A DNA stretch of 64,000 nt. Source: Alphaproteobacteria bacterium. GTDB lineage: Bacteria > Pseudomonadota > Alphaproteobacteria > Caulobacterales > Parvularculaceae. The notes beneath the pieces are model-generated. The model was not told where the DNA came from. It did no database searches and worked only from the letters and a program-made list of their open reading frames with translations. Below are positions 50,433 to 60,285 of this stretch, in pieces. The stretch covers positions 1 to 64,000 of the forward strand of contig JAUIMC010000020.1 in assembly GCA_030433215.1 (NCBI GenBank). Direction: 5' to 3'. Position numbers and translations under genes: made by a program. Position 1 is the stretch's first letter. Every line of letters begins with the position of its first letter.

Positions 50433-53234
50433 CTAAAGATCCTTTAGCCGCGCCAGCGCCGCGTCAAGCTTTTCAAGCTGTTCGACGTAACCAGCGCGCC
50501 GGGTATGCTGTTCCTCGACGACTTCCGCGGGCGCCTTTTCGACGAACTTCTTGTTGGCGAGCTTCTTGTCGATCCCGGCGATTTCCTTTTCCGCCTTGTC
50601 CTTTTCCTTGGCGAGGCGGGCTTTTTCCGCAGCGATGTCGATGAAATCGGCAACCAGCAGCGCGGCGACCGCGCCGCCATGGACGATCTGCACCGCGCCT
50701 TTCGGCGCCGCATCGGCGGTCGAGATATCGGATAGGCGCGCAAGCCGCATCAGCACGTCTTCATGGGCGGCAAGTTTCGCCTTGTCGTCGGCGCTCGCGC
50801 CAACGAACACCAGCGGAATTTTCGCGGCGACCGGCACGTTCATTTCCTGACGCACCGAGCGCACGCCGGAAATGAGATCGACGACCCAGCTCATTTCTTC
50901 AGCTGCGGCGTCGTTTTTCAACGCCTTGTCGAAGGACGGCCACGCGCTGAGCATCAGCGCCTCGCGGTCCGCAAAGGAGTTCCAGATTTCTTCCGTCACG
51001 AACGGCATGAAGGGATGGAGTAGCTGCAAGATGCGATCGAGCGCCCAGGCCGCCGCCGCGCGCGTTTCGGTTTTTTCCGCGCCGTCAGGCCCTTGCATCA
51101 CGGGCTTGGCGAGTTCCAAATACCAGTCGCAAAAGACGCTCCAGATGAACCGGTAGATCGCGCCCGCCGCATCGTTGAAGCGATAAGCCTCGATCTCGCG
51201 CGTCACATCCGCCGCGCATTGATTGGCTTCGTGGATGATCCACTGGTTGAGCGTCAGCGTCGCTTTCGCCGGGTCGAAATCGGGGTCCGGCTTGCATTCG
51301 TTCATCTCGCAAAAGCGCGCGGCGTTCCACAGCTTGGTGGAGAAATTGCGGTAGCCTTCGACGCGCGATTCGGAAAGCCGGATATTGCGTCCCTGCGCGG
51401 CCTGCGCGGCGAGCGTGAAGCGCAGCGCATCGGCGCCGAACTTGTCGATCAGGACGAGCGGGTCGATCACGTTGCCTTTCGACTTCGACATCTTCGCTCC
51501 GTGCTCGTCGAGCACCAGCGCATGGATATAGACCGTGTGGAAGGGCACGTCCTTCATGAAATGGACGCCCTGCATCATCATCCGCGCCACCCAGAAGAAG
51601 ATGATGTCGAAGGCGGTGACGAGCACGCTCGTCGGATAGTGCTTTTTGAGTTCGGACGTGTCTTCCGGCCAGCCGAGCGTCGAGAACGGCCACAGCGCCG
51701 AGGAGAACCAGGTGTCGAGCACGTCCTCGTCCTGAACGAGCAGCGGCGCGCCGTCATGCTCGTGCCGGCGCATGTCGTTGATCTCTTCCAGCGAATAGCC
51801 TTCGGCGGTGTATTTCTGGATCGCTTCTTTCGTCGCCTCGTCCTCGTTTTCGGCGACGAAGACATGGCCGTCCGGCCCGTACCAGGCGGGAATGCGATGA
51901 CCCCACCAGAGCTGGCGCGAGATGCACCAGGGCTCGATATTCTTCATCCACTGATAATAGGTCTTGGTCCAGTTTTCCGGGACGAACTTGGTCTTGCCGG
52001 TCTCGACCGCATGGATCGCGGGCTTGGCGAGCGTTTCGGCGTCCACATACCACTGGTCGGTGAGCATGGGCTCGATGACGACGCCGGAGCGGTCGCCAAA
52101 GGGCTGCATGATCTTCTTGTCTTCGACCTTGATCAGGAGCCCGCGCTCCTTGATGTCCTGAACCACCGCTTCGCGCGCTTCATAGCGGTCCATGCCGCGA
52201 TAGCGCTCGGGGATGTAATCGTCCTCAAGCATCACCGCCTTCGTGTCGAACAGCGGATACATCGGAATGTCGTTGCGGCGCGCGACGCCATAATCGTTGA
52301 AGTCGTGGGCGCCGGTAATCTTCACCGCGCCGGAGCCGAAATCCGGATCCGGATAGTCGTCGGTGATGATCGGGATGTAGCGATCAGCGAGCGGCAGCAG
52401 GCATTTCTTGCCGACGATAGGCGCATAGCGCTTGTCGCTCGGATGGACGGCCACCGCGCCGTCGCCGAGCATCGTCTCGGGGCGCGTCGTTGCGATGGAA
52501 ATATAGTCGCGCGTCTCCCACTCCGTCGGCTCGCCTTCCTCGTCATAGGCGATCGGAAATTCGTAGGTCTCGCCGTTTTCCAGCGGATATTTGAAATGCC
52601 AGAAATGGCCGTCGACTTCCTTGTTCTCAACCTCGAGATCGGAAATCGCGGTTTCGAATTTCGGGTCCCAGTTCACCAATCGCTTGTCGCGATAAATGAG
52701 GCCTTCCTTGTAGAGCTGGACGAAGACCGTCATCACCGCCTGGACCATCTGGTCGTCGGCGGAGCCGTCCTCGCCCATGGTGAAGCGCTCGCGCGACCAG
52801 TCGCAGGAGGCGCCGAGGCGTTTCAGCTGATTGATGATCTGGCCGCCCGATTCATGGCGCCATTTCCAGACGCGCTCGACAAAGGCCTCGCGGCCCATGG
52901 AGCGCCGGTCCTGATTGGCGCCGTCCGCGGCGAGCTGGCGCTCCACCACCATCTGCGTCGCAATGCCGGCGTGATCGGTGCCCGGCTGCCAGAGCACGGA
53001 TTTCCCGCGCATGCGCTCGAAGCGGCAGAGAATATCCTGAAGCGTATTGTTGAGCGCATGGCCCATATGCAGCGAGCCCGTGACGTTCGGCGGCGGGATC
53101 ACGATGGTGAAGGGCTCGCCCTCGCCTGAGGGCTTAAACGCGCCGGACGCCTCCCAGGCCTGATACAGGCGGGCTTCGGCGTCCTTGAAATCGAAGGTCT
53201 TCTCTAAGGCTTTTTCAGGCGTCTTTTCGGACAT
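50433..53234 (-). CDS. valS: valyl-tRNA synthetase
   Basis: A 933-residue class Ia synthetase. The HIGH equivalent is PPNVTGSLHMGHAL (about 49-62), KMSKSKGN lies near residue 587, an editing CP1 domain lies between, and a C-terminal coiled coil (AEKARLAKEKDKAEKEIAG, about 870-890) is typical of ValRS. It also has GTDHAGIATQ and WWGHRIPAWYG. The start ATG at 53234 precedes by 10 residues the FDFKDAEARLYQAWE core. It sits in the conserved minus-strand cluster with popZ and pcm. Confidence 0.97.
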   Translation of the reverse strand: MSEKTPEKALEKTFDFKDAEARLYQAWEASGAFKPSGEGEPFTIVIPPPNVTGSLHMGHALNNTLQDILCRFERMRGKSVLWQPGTDHAGIATQMVVERQLAADGANQDRRSMGREAFVERVWKWRHESGGQIINQLKRLGASCDWSRERFTMGEDGSADDQMVQAVMTVFVQLYKEGLIYRDKRLVNWDPKFETAISDLEVENKEVDGHFWHFKYPLENGETYEFPIAYDEEGEPTEWETRDYISIATTRPETMLGDGAVAVHPSDKRYAPIVGKKCLLPLADRYIPIITDDYPDPDFGSGAVKITGAHDFNDYGVARRNDIPMYPLFDTKAVMLEDDYIPERYRGMDRYEAREAVVQDIKERGLLIKVEDKKIMQPFGDRSGVVIEPMLTDQWYVDAETLAKPAIHAVETGKTKFVPENWTKTYYQWMKNIEPWCISRQLWWGHRIPAWYGPDGHVFVAENEDEATKEAIQKYTAEGYSLEEINDMRRHEHDGAPLLVQDEDVLDTWFSSALWPFSTLGWPEDTSELKKHYPTSVLVTAFDIIFFWVARMMMQGVHFMKDVPFHTVYIHALVLDEHGAKMSKSKGNVIDPLVLIDKFGADALRFTLAAQAAQGRNIRLSESRVEGYRNFSTKLWNAARFCEMNECKPDPDFDPAKATLTLNQWIIHEANQCAADVTREIEAYRFNDAAGAIYRFIWSVFCDWYLELAKPVMQGPDGAEKTETRAAAAWALDRILQLLHPFMPFVTEEIWNSFADREALMLSAWPSFDKALKNDAAAEEMSWVVDLISGVRSVRQEMNVPVAAKIPLVFVGASADDKAKLAAHEDVLMRLARLSDISTADAAPKGAVQIVHGGAVAALLVADFIDIAAEKARLAKEKDKAEKEIAGIDKKLANKKFVEKAPAEVVEEQHTRRAGYVEQLEKLDAALARLKDL

Positions 53235-53321
53235 GGGGTGTCATTCTCGCGGCTTGGAGGCTCGGGTTTATCCGGCGGCGCGGAAATGCTCAACCTTCCC
53301 CGAAAGGCTTTGGCGGGGAGA

Positions 53322-55394
53322 TTACGCCGCGGGGACGGCCAGCCCCGTTTCATGGGCGGCGAAGGCCCACATATCGGCGTATTCCTCGATGATCTTGTCC
53401 GTGGGCTTGCCCGCCCCATGGCCCGCCCGGGTCTCGATCCGGATCAGATGGGGCCTGTCGCCGATCCCGGCGGCCTGAAGCGCGGCCGCATATTTGAACG
53501 AATGGCCGGGCACCACCCGGTCGTCGGTGTCCGCCGTGGTCACCAGGATCGCCGGGTAATCCTCGCCGGAACGGATATTGTGATAGGGCGAATAGGCGTG
53601 GAGGGTGCGGAAATCCTCCTCCTTCGCCGGGTCGCCGTAGTCGTCGGTCCAGAACCGGCCCGCCGTGAACTGGTTGAAGCGCAGCATGTCCATCACCCCG
53701 ACCGCGGGCAGGCCCGCCGCGAAGAGATCGGGGCGCTGGTTGATGACAGCGCCCACGAGAAGCCCGCCATTGGAGCCGCCGAGAATCGCGAGCTTGTCTT
53801 TGGTCGTGACCCCCTCGCCGATCAGATACTCGCCAGCGGCAATAAAGTCGTCGAAGACGTTCTGCTTTTTGTGAAGCCGTCCGGCGTCGTGCCAATCCTT
53901 GCCGTATTCCCCGCCGCCGCGAAGATTGGCGAGCGCATAGACCCCGCCCATCTCCATCCACTGCAAGCGCGTCACCGAAAAGCCCGGCGTCAGCGACACA
54001 TTAAACCCGCCATAACCGTAAAGCAGCGCCGGCGCGCCCTTCGACAGATCGAGGCCTTTCCTGTGCGCGAGGAACATCGGAATCTTCGTTCCGTCTTTCG
54101 ACGGATAGAACACCTGGCGGACTTCGTAATCCTCCGGGTCGAACGGCGCTTCCGGTTCACGGAACACCAACTGCGCGCCCGTGGCGATGTCATAGCGATA
54201 GAGCGTCGGCGGATGGTTGAAGCTTTCGAAGCTGTAAAAGGTTTCCGCATCGTCCGGCTCGCCGCTGAATCCCATGGCCGTGCCGAGCCCCGGCAGATGA
54301 ACCTCGCCCAGCGGCGCGCCGTCGAGCGCGTAGAGCCGCACGGCGGATTTCACATCTTCCATGTAGTTCGCAAAGATCCGGCCGCCGACAATCGTAACGC
54401 CGGAAAGAACGCCCTCGGCCTCCGGGACGACTTCCGTCCACTGCGCGCCTTGCGAAGCAGGCTTCGCCAGCGTCGAGAGCACCTTGCCGCGGGGCGCATT
54501 CTCGTCGCTGAAGAAGAAATGCCGACCCTCCGCCGTCGCGATATAGGAATAATCATGGGCAAAGCCGGTGACGAGGTCGACCGGCTCGGCGCCCGGATGT
54601 TCAAGATCGATCAGCACCAGTTCATAACGCGAATCCGTGCCTTTCCAGACAGTGACAATCAGAGTGGAGCCATCGCTTGAAACTTCCGCGGCGAATCCCT
54701 GATCAGGCTCATCGGGACGCGCATAAATGTGCGTGTCCTTATCCTGCCCATCGCCGATCTTATGGAAATACACCGCCTGCCCGAGATTGAGGCTCTGAAA
54801 GGCTTCGCCTTCTTTCGGCTCGGGATAGCGCGAATAGTAAAACCCAGACCCGTCCTTCGCCCAGGAAACGCCGGAGAACTTCACCCACTCCAGCGCATCG
54901 TCGAGCACCGCGCCGGTTCCCGCATCGGCGACCCGCACCGTGCGCCAGTCGGAGCCGCCGTCCTGCACCATAAAGGCGACGCGCGAGCCGTCCGGAGACG
55001 GATAATAAGCGGCGAGCGCCGTTGCGCCGTCTTCGGACCAGGTGTTGGGATCGAGCAGCACACGCGGGCCTTCATTGTCGTCCTGGGCGAACAGCACGAA
55101 CTGGTTTTGAAGCCCGTCATTATGGCCGTAGAAAATGCGCCCGCCCTTCTGCGACGGCAGGGAGAATTTCTCGAAATCCCAGAGCGCTTTCAGGCGTTTT
55201 TCGATCCGCTCGCGCCCCGGCAGGTTCTTCAGATACCCGAAGGCGAGATCGTTCTGCGCCGCGACCCAATTCGCCACCTCTTCGTCTTCGCGCACGTCGT
55301 TCTCGAGCCAGCGATAAGGATCGGCGACGGGAACGCCGAAATAGTCGTCGGTGTGATCGGTTTTTCTGGTTTCCGGATAATTCGGCTTCGTCAT
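53322..55394 (-). CDS. prolyl oligopeptidase, S9 family
   Basis: A 690-residue serine peptidase of prolyl-oligopeptidase type. It has an N-terminal segment that closes the propeller (DDYFGVPVADPYRWLE), a seven-bladed propeller to about residue 410, and a C-terminal alpha/beta hydrolase with the nucleophile Ser in ILGGSNGGLL, Asp in TTADTDDRVVP and His in ETRAGHGAGKP. There is no signal peptide, so it is probably cytosolic and acts on small peptides. It follows popZ but is separated from it by a strong terminator, so it likely has its own promoter. Confidence 0.94.
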   Translation of the reverse strand: MTKPNYPETRKTDHTDDYFGVPVADPYRWLENDVREDEEVANWVAAQNDLAFGYLKNLPGRERIEKRLKALWDFEKFSLPSQKGGRIFYGHNDGLQNQFVLFAQDDNEGPRVLLDPNTWSEDGATALAAYYPSPDGSRVAFMVQDGGSDWRTVRVADAGTGAVLDDALEWVKFSGVSWAKDGSGFYYSRYPEPKEGEAFQSLNLGQAVYFHKIGDGQDKDTHIYARPDEPDQGFAAEVSSDGSTLIVTVWKGTDSRYELVLIDLEHPGAEPVDLVTGFAHDYSYIATAEGRHFFFSDENAPRGKVLSTLAKPASQGAQWTEVVPEAEGVLSGVTIVGGRIFANYMEDVKSAVRLYALDGAPLGEVHLPGLGTAMGFSGEPDDAETFYSFESFNHPPTLYRYDIATGAQLVFREPEAPFDPEDYEVRQVFYPSKDGTKIPMFLAHRKGLDLSKGAPALLYGYGGFNVSLTPGFSVTRLQWMEMGGVYALANLRGGGEYGKDWHDAGRLHKKQNVFDDFIAAGEYLIGEGVTTKDKLAILGGSNGGLLVGAVINQRPDLFAAGLPAVGVMDMLRFNQFTAGRFWTDDYGDPAKEEDFRTLHAYSPYHNIRSGEDYPAILVTTADTDDRVVPGHSFKYAAALQAAGIGDRPHLIRIETRAGHGAGKPTDKIIEEYADMWAFAAHETGLAVPAA

Positions 55395-55445
55395 CGCCAG
55401 CCTTCCTTCACGCTACGGTCTCCGCGTTGCTTAGCGCAGCGCGCG

Positions 55446-55485
55446 GCAAAAGAAAAAGCCGGCCTTTCGCGCCAAGGCCGGCTTT
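55446..55485 (-). terminator. Rho-independent terminator of popZ (minus strand)
   Basis: AAGGCCGGCTTT (55474-55485) and AAAGCCGGCCTT (55455-55466) form a perfect 12-bp stem with a 7-base loop. On the minus strand the stem is followed by TTTTCTTTTG. It lies 24 bases past the popZ stop. Confidence 0.9.
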
Positions 55486-55508
55486 GTTGTCCTGAATGAA
55501 AGCTGAAC

Positions 55509-56093
55509 TCAGCTGCGGCGCCGGCGCGCCACCCGCTGAACCTCTTCCTCGACCTTCTCCTCGACAATCGACGGGAGATTGGCGTCGAGCCATTCCTTCA
55601 CCATGGGCCGCAGCATCTCGGTGACGATGTCTTCGAGCGTGCGCCCCGGTCCTTCGGAAACCCGGACCGATTGCGAAAGCGTGGTGAAGGCCTTGGACGC
55701 CGCCGCCGCGGTCGTCTGGTCAAGAATGTCGTCGTTTTCGATTTCATCTTGCATCGTAGCCGCCATGGTTTTCTTCGCCCCTTCGACATCTTCGCTTCGG
55801 GTCTCGGGCTGAGCCGCAGCCGGGGCCGAGCCCGCAAAGGGGGCTGCAGGCGCGTCCGGTTGGGGCGCAGGGGTGGGTTCGTGAGGGTGCGCCGCGGCAG
55901 CCGGCTTTTCAGCAGCTTCCTGATTGCCGGAAGGCGCCGGCGCGGCCGGCTTCAGGGTCAGTTCCGGCTTGGCCGCCGCCGCAGAAGGCGGGGCCGCGGC
56001 AGGCTTCGGCTGGTCGTCCTCATCCTCGGAAATGATCCGGCGGATCGAGGCGAGAATTTCTTCCATACTCGGTTCGGGCTGGGCGTTGTCCAT
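55509..56093 (-). CDS. popZ: polar organizing protein PopZ
   Basis: A 194-residue PopZ (DUF2497). N-terminal helix SMEEILASIRRIISEDED (residues 9-26) is the client-binding region; residues ~30-110 are a Pro/Ala-rich, acidic, disordered linker; and the C-terminal oligomerisation helices carry LEDIVTEMLRPMVKEWLDANLP and VEEKVEEEVQRVARRRRS. In Caulobacter PopZ forms the polar matrix that anchors centromeres via ParB and recruits cell-cycle proteins. Gene order with valS, tolC and pcm is as expected in this group. The ATG at 56093 is chosen; the frame extends nine residues upstream to 56120. Confidence 0.92.
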   Translation of the reverse strand: MDNAQPEPSMEEILASIRRIISEDEDDQPKPAAAPPSAAAAKPELTLKPAAPAPSGNQEAAEKPAAAAHPHEPTPAPQPDAPAAPFAGSAPAAAQPETRSEDVEGAKKTMAATMQDEIENDDILDQTTAAAASKAFTTLSQSVRVSEGPGRTLEDIVTEMLRPMVKEWLDANLPSIVEEKVEEEVQRVARRRRS

Positions 56094-56119
56094 CGACCTG
56101 GGGTCCCTCTGGCGGGCCA

Positions 56120-56144
56120 AATTGGAAAATTGGCGCTTCGCGCC
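56120..56144 (-). terminator. weak stem-loop after tolC (minus strand)
   Basis: GGCGC (56132-56136) pairs with GCGCC (56140-56144) around TTC. On the minus strand it is followed by AATTTTCC. Short stem and partial T tract, so a weak terminator at most; transcription into popZ is possible. Confidence 0.35.
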
Positions 56145-56204
56145 TCATCTCCCGCCGTTTTCAGGCGCTTCGCGGCTCTAATCAAGGCCTAGCGCGCCTG
56201 AAGA

Positions 56205-57536
56205 TTAATCCTGATAGAGCTCGGCGGCCACCGCCTCAAGCTCCTCCGCCGAAAGCCCCGCCGCCTCAGGCGTCAGCATGCCGATGGCGGCAAGCAGCCC
56301 GAAGGCCGCGGTCTGGGCGTCCCGCTGGGCGCTGACCAGCGTGACCTCCGCATTCAGCATTTCCTGCTCCGCATTCAACACGTCAAGGGTGGTGCGCGTT
56401 CCGACCCGCTCCTCCTGACGAACCCCCTCGAGGGCCAATGTGTTCGCCTCGACCGAGGCGGCCGCGGAGCGCATCACGGCGCGGGCGGCGTAAAGCCTTT
56501 CCCAGGCCGAAACGGTTTGCGCCTCCACCGCGCGCTGGGCCTCGTCCACCTTCGAGCGGTCGCTCGAATGCAGCGCCTTGGCTTCGCGCACCCGGGAGAA
56601 ATTCAGCCCGCCGAGAAAGATCGGCATCGACGCCCGCGCGCCGAAGCTGAACTCCTCGCTGTTGTCGACGAAAAAGCTCGGCTCTTCCGCATACTGATAG
56701 CTGGCGGTCAGCGACACCGACGGCAGGAATGTGCCTCTGGCGATATTCACCTGCCGGCGCGAGACTTCGGCCTGCTGGCGTGCAGCGATCAAGGGCGGCG
56801 CGAACTGTTCGGCGATCGCCTGCGCGTCTTCGAGCGTATCGGGCAGGTCGGGCAGGCTTTCCACCGCCTCAAGATCGCCGGGCAGCTGGCCTACAAGTTC
56901 AGCATAGGCGGAACGCGCAATGGCGAGATCGCCTTGCGCCGAGGAAAGATTCGCCCGCGCCTGGGCAAGCCGCGCATCGGCCTGCGAAACATCAGTGCGC
57001 GTCAGTTCGCCGACGTCGAAACGAGCCTGCGCCATTTCCTGCTGGCGCTCAAGCACGGCGACATTGCTTTTGCTGAGCTCGAAGACATCCATATTGCGCT
57101 GGACGTTGAAATAGGCGGCGGCAACATCATAGAGCACCTGCTGCTCTGTCGCCACGAGTTGGGCGCCCCCGGCGCGGATGCGCGCGCCCGCCTGTTTGAT
57201 GGCGTTGTAATTGCGAAAGCCGGTAAAAACCGGCTGTTCGGCGCTGACGCCCCCGGTCAGTGTGTCGAGCTTGCTGCTGGTCGATCCGCCAAAGGCCGTG
57301 GACGTGGTCTCGTTGTCGACCTTCTGATAACTCGCTGAGGCCTCGACTTGTGGCAGCGCGCCGGCCCAGGCCTGCGCCTTGGCCTCGCGGGTGGCGCGCA
57401 GCCGGGCGCGTTCGGCGCGAATGGTGGGATTGGTCTGATAAGCGAGCGCCAGCGCGTCATCGAGGCTCTCGCCCGCCGCGGGCGCGCCCGTACCGGTCGC
57501 CGCCAGCAAAGCCAGAAGGGAAACACAGACTCGCAA
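56205..57536 (-). CDS. tolC: TolC-family outer-membrane efflux/secretion channel
   Basis: A 443-residue TolC-type protein with a signal peptide (RVCVSLLALLAATGTGAP) and two copies of the long helical-hairpin and beta-strand unit, as in TolC (LALAYQTNPTIRAERARLR in the first, LPDTLEDAQAIAEQF and the second-half segments). It forms the outer-membrane trimer for RND pumps and type I secretion. No ATG is in frame: TTG at 57536 has AAGGAG 8 bases upstream and gives a proper leader. A separate lipoprotein channel for the RND operon lies 1.3 kb away, so TolC probably serves other systems. Confidence 0.88.
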   Translation of the reverse strand: MRVCVSLLALLAATGTGAPAAGESLDDALALAYQTNPTIRAERARLRATREAKAQAWAGALPQVEASASYQKVDNETTSTAFGGSTSSKLDTLTGGVSAEQPVFTGFRNYNAIKQAGARIRAGGAQLVATEQQVLYDVAAAYFNVQRNMDVFELSKSNVAVLERQQEMAQARFDVGELTRTDVSQADARLAQARANLSSAQGDLAIARSAYAELVGQLPGDLEAVESLPDLPDTLEDAQAIAEQFAPPLIAARQQAEVSRRQVNIARGTFLPSVSLTASYQYAEEPSFFVDNSEEFSFGARASMPIFLGGLNFSRVREAKALHSSDRSKVDEAQRAVEAQTVSAWERLYAARAVMRSAAASVEANTLALEGVRQEERVGTRTTLDVLNAEQEMLNAEVTLVSAQRDAQTAAFGLLAAIGMLTPEAAGLSAEELEAVAAELYQD

Positions 57537-57656
57537 AACCAACGCTCCTTGCCGCCATAAAAGCGGGCTTCGGCTTTCCTTGGGGCGCAAGGTCTAATCT
57601 GCGCCTTCACCGGCTTTCTTCAAGGCGATTCCGCAGCTTGCAGCGTGAATTTACGG

Positions 57657-58310
57657 TTAAAACACGAAAGTTTTTTCCGCTGCGAAGCTTGGCAGCACGT
57701 TTTTCACCGAGGCGTCGAATTTCTCCGTGCAGCCAAAAGCGTCGCCGGCGCGCCAATAGATGACGCCGCGCGAGACGCCGTTTCTGCGCTGAATCGCCGC
57801 GAGCCGGCCGCCGTCCTTCAACTGCGCGAGAAGCTCTTCAGGCCGTTTCTCGATAACGCCGTCGATGAAGATGAGGTCGTAAGGGCCCTGATCGGCTGCG
57901 CCTTTGGCGTTGTCGGCGTTCAGGACAGCGGCGTTGCTGACGCCCAGCCTGGTCAGGTTTTCCTGGGCGGCGGCGGCCAGCGCCTCATCGCCCTCGACCG
58001 CCACAACCATGTCGACGAGACGGGCGAGAACAGCCGTCGAGTAGCCTGTCCCGGCGGCGACCGCGAGACAGAGATCCCCGGCGGCAGGCTCTGCGGCGTC
58101 GATCAGCTTGGCGAAATCCCGGACCGTCATCAAAGCCCGGCCGGGGGCGTAGACGAGCTCGCGCTCCACATAAGCCTGATCGCGCAGCTCGCCCGGCAAG
58201 AATGTTTCCCGGGGGATCGTCTCGAGCGCCGTCTGAAGGCGCAGATCCGTGACGTCATTGGTGCGCACCTGGCTCGCCACCATTCTGCGCCGCGCCGCTT
58301 TGAAATCCAT
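57657..58310 (-). CDS. pcm: protein-L-isoaspartate O-methyltransferase
   Basis: A 217-residue repair methyltransferase. The SAM region has LCLAVAAGTGYSTAVLARL (about 80-98), where the usual GxGSG motif is AAGTGYSTA, and LIFIDGVIEKRPEELL (about 145-160). The N-terminal MVASQVRTNDVTD stretch is family-typical. It repairs isoaspartyl damage in proteins. It is upstream of tolC on the same strand, with a 120-bp gap. Confidence 0.9.
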   Translation of the reverse strand: MDFKAARRRMVASQVRTNDVTDLRLQTALETIPRETFLPGELRDQAYVERELVYAPGRALMTVRDFAKLIDAAEPAAGDLCLAVAAGTGYSTAVLARLVDMVVAVEGDEALAAAAQENLTRLGVSNAAVLNADNAKGAADQGPYDLIFIDGVIEKRPEELLAQLKDGGRLAAIQRRNGVSRGVIYWRAGDAFGCTEKFDASVKNVLPSFAAEKTFVF

Positions 58311-58508
58311 GGGAAAGCCTCAATTCATCAGAACTTGCCGGAGCGGCATACATCCGGCCGCCGCGGCTGGCAACGCGCCAAAAAGCGCAATTCCCGCACC
58401 GCGCGGGAAACATAGCCGAAAACAGGCTTTGACCGCACCGGCGCCGCGCGCTATGAGGTCGGCCCTTCGAGACCGGCGCCTGCCACCGCCGTGTCTTTTC
58501 TCAAGGAA

Positions 58509-58582
58509 GGCCACGTGGCGGAGTGGTGACGCAGCGGCCTGCAAAGCCGTGTACGCCGGTTCGATTCCGGCCGTGGCCTCCA
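58509..58582 (+). tRNA. tRNA-Cys (anticodon GCA)
   Basis: A 74-base tRNA with encoded CCA. Acceptor GGCCACG pairs with CGTGGCC; anticodon stem GCGGC/GCCGT with loop CTGCAAA; T arm GCCGG-TTCGATT-CCGGC. The anticodon GCA reads TGC and TGT codons. All arms pair, with a normal GT at the base of the anticodon stem. Confidence 0.97.
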
Positions 58583-58827
58583 AAACACACCCGCTCCCTC
58601 TTTTTTTCGATTTTCGCCGTGTTTTCGGCGATTTACAGGCTTATCTATTCATTAAAATTTTAACTCCCCGTGTTTTCAAAGAGTTAGGAAAAGGCCGCGT
58701 CAGCGCCGTTCGCCGCATCCATAGAACCGCCCGCCGCTTCACGCTTGCGGTTCCTGCGAACAAACGACAAGTACGAGGCGCTGGCTCGTTAAAGGGTCAT
58801 GCAACAAGGGTTTCAGGAGTGAATTTT

Positions 58828-60276
58828 ATGCGAATCGGGGGCGTAGCGCTGGCGGCATTGATGACTGCATCTTGCGCAAGCGTAGATCAGGAACTGCTGG
58901 ACGCGAAACTGCCGGAGGCGCCTGCCGCCTGGACGGCGGATGAGGCTGTTTCCGACGCGCCCACGGGCGACTGGGTCGCCGCTTTCGACGATGCGACCCT
59001 GCGTTCGCTGATCAGCGAAGCCATGGTCCACAACAACAATCTGCTCGCCGCCGCCGCCAATCTCGAACAGGCCCGCGCCGGCGCGCGCATCACCCTGTCG
59101 AACCAGCTTCCCACCGCCGGCGCCAATTTCAACGCCCAGCGCAGCGCCATCGTCACCGACCCGACCACGGCCGCGCAGGCCGGCGGCAGCGCAGGCAGCG
59201 GCTCCAGACGCATTTATATCAACAATTTCTCTCTCGGCGGCCAGTTGAGCTGGGAGCTCGACATCTGGGGACGTCTCACCGACGAAACCCGCGCTTCCTA
59301 CAAGCAGGCGAAAGCCGCCTATGCCGATCTTCATGGCGCGCAGCTCTCTATCGCCGGACGCGTCGCCCAGGCCTGGTTCTCGCTGATCGAGGCGCGCCAG
59401 CAGCGCGAACTCGCCGAACGCGACACCGAGGCGCGCGAACGCAATCTGCGCGTCACCGAGCGCCGCTATGAGCGCGGCGTCTCCTCCAGTCTCGACGTGC
59501 GCCTCTCCCGCTCCGCCCTCGGATCGAGCCGGGCCAATCTCGCGCTGCGCCAGCGTCTCGAGCAGGAAGCCTCGCGCGCCCTCGAAGTGCTGCTCGGCCG
59601 TTATCCGGCGGCCGAACTCGAAGCCGCCGCGGCGCTGCCCGATCTGCCGCCGCTCGCCGGCGCCGGCGCCCCGGGCGATATTCTCGCGCGCCGTCCCGAT
59701 CTCGTAGCCGCCGAAGCGCGTATGGAAGCCGCCGGTCTTCAGGCCCGCGCCGCGCGCAAGCAGTTCCTGCCGCAGCTCACCCTGTCCTCGCGCGCCGGCA
59801 CCTCCGGTCCGGACTTCTCCGATCTCATCGACCCCCAGCGTCTCGCCGGAAACATCGCCGGCGGCCTCTTCCAGCCGCTGTTCCAGGGCGGACGGATTCT
59901 CGCCAACTCAAAACGCGCGCGCGCCGCCGCCGAGGCGTCGCTTTACGACTATGTGCAAACCGTTCTTGCCGCCTATCAGGAAGCAGAGAACGCCATCGCC
60001 GCCGAAACGCTTCTCGCGCTGCGCGAAGAAGCCTTGCGTCTCGCCTATGAAGAAGCCGCCGCCGCCGAAGAACTTACCGAGCGTCGCTATTCCAGCGGCG
60101 CCGCCACCATTTTCAACCTGCTGGATGCGCAGACCCGCCGGATTTCCGCTGAAAGCTCCTATATCCAGGCCCAGCAGCAGCGCGTTTCCAATCGCGTGCA
60201 ACTCTATCTCGCCATTGGCGGCGACTTTCTGACGGAAGCAAGACTGGCGGCCCTGCAACTGGACACAGGAGAGTAA
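58828..60276 (+). CDS. NodT/OprM-type outer-membrane efflux lipoprotein
   Basis: A 482-residue outer-membrane factor of the RND pump. The signal ends in a lipobox, ALMTASCAS (Cys16). Domains are two helical-hairpin repeats: SEAMVHNNNLLAAAANLEQARA at about 65-86, with a second repeat beginning near SRPSLD-like sequence around residue 300. The start at 58828 has CAGGAG 8 bases upstream; the open frame extends far upstream through the tRNA-Cys gene and is spurious. It leads the operon with the membrane fusion protein and pump genes. Confidence 0.9.
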   Translation: MRIGGVALAALMTASCASVDQELLDAKLPEAPAAWTADEAVSDAPTGDWVAAFDDATLRSLISEAMVHNNNLLAAAANLEQARAGARITLSNQLPTAGANFNAQRSAIVTDPTTAAQAGGSAGSGSRRIYINNFSLGGQLSWELDIWGRLTDETRASYKQAKAAYADLHGAQLSIAGRVAQAWFSLIEARQQRELAERDTEARERNLRVTERRYERGVSSSLDVRLSRSALGSSRANLALRQRLEQEASRALEVLLGRYPAAELEAAAALPDLPPLAGAGAPGDILARRPDLVAAEARMEAAGLQARAARKQFLPQLTLSSRAGTSGPDFSDLIDPQRLAGNIAGGLFQPLFQGGRILANSKRARAAAEASLYDYVQTVLAAYQEAENAIAAETLLALREEALRLAYEEAAAAEELTERRYSSGAATIFNLLDAQTRRISAESSYIQAQQQRVSNRVQLYLAIGGDFLTEARLAALQLDTGE

Positions 60277-60285
60277 GGACGCCTC

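Noticed and set aside
51093-53129. Long plus-strand frame opposite valS (678 codons)
   Set aside because: valS is unmistakable on the minus strand; the antisense frame has no recognisable domain.
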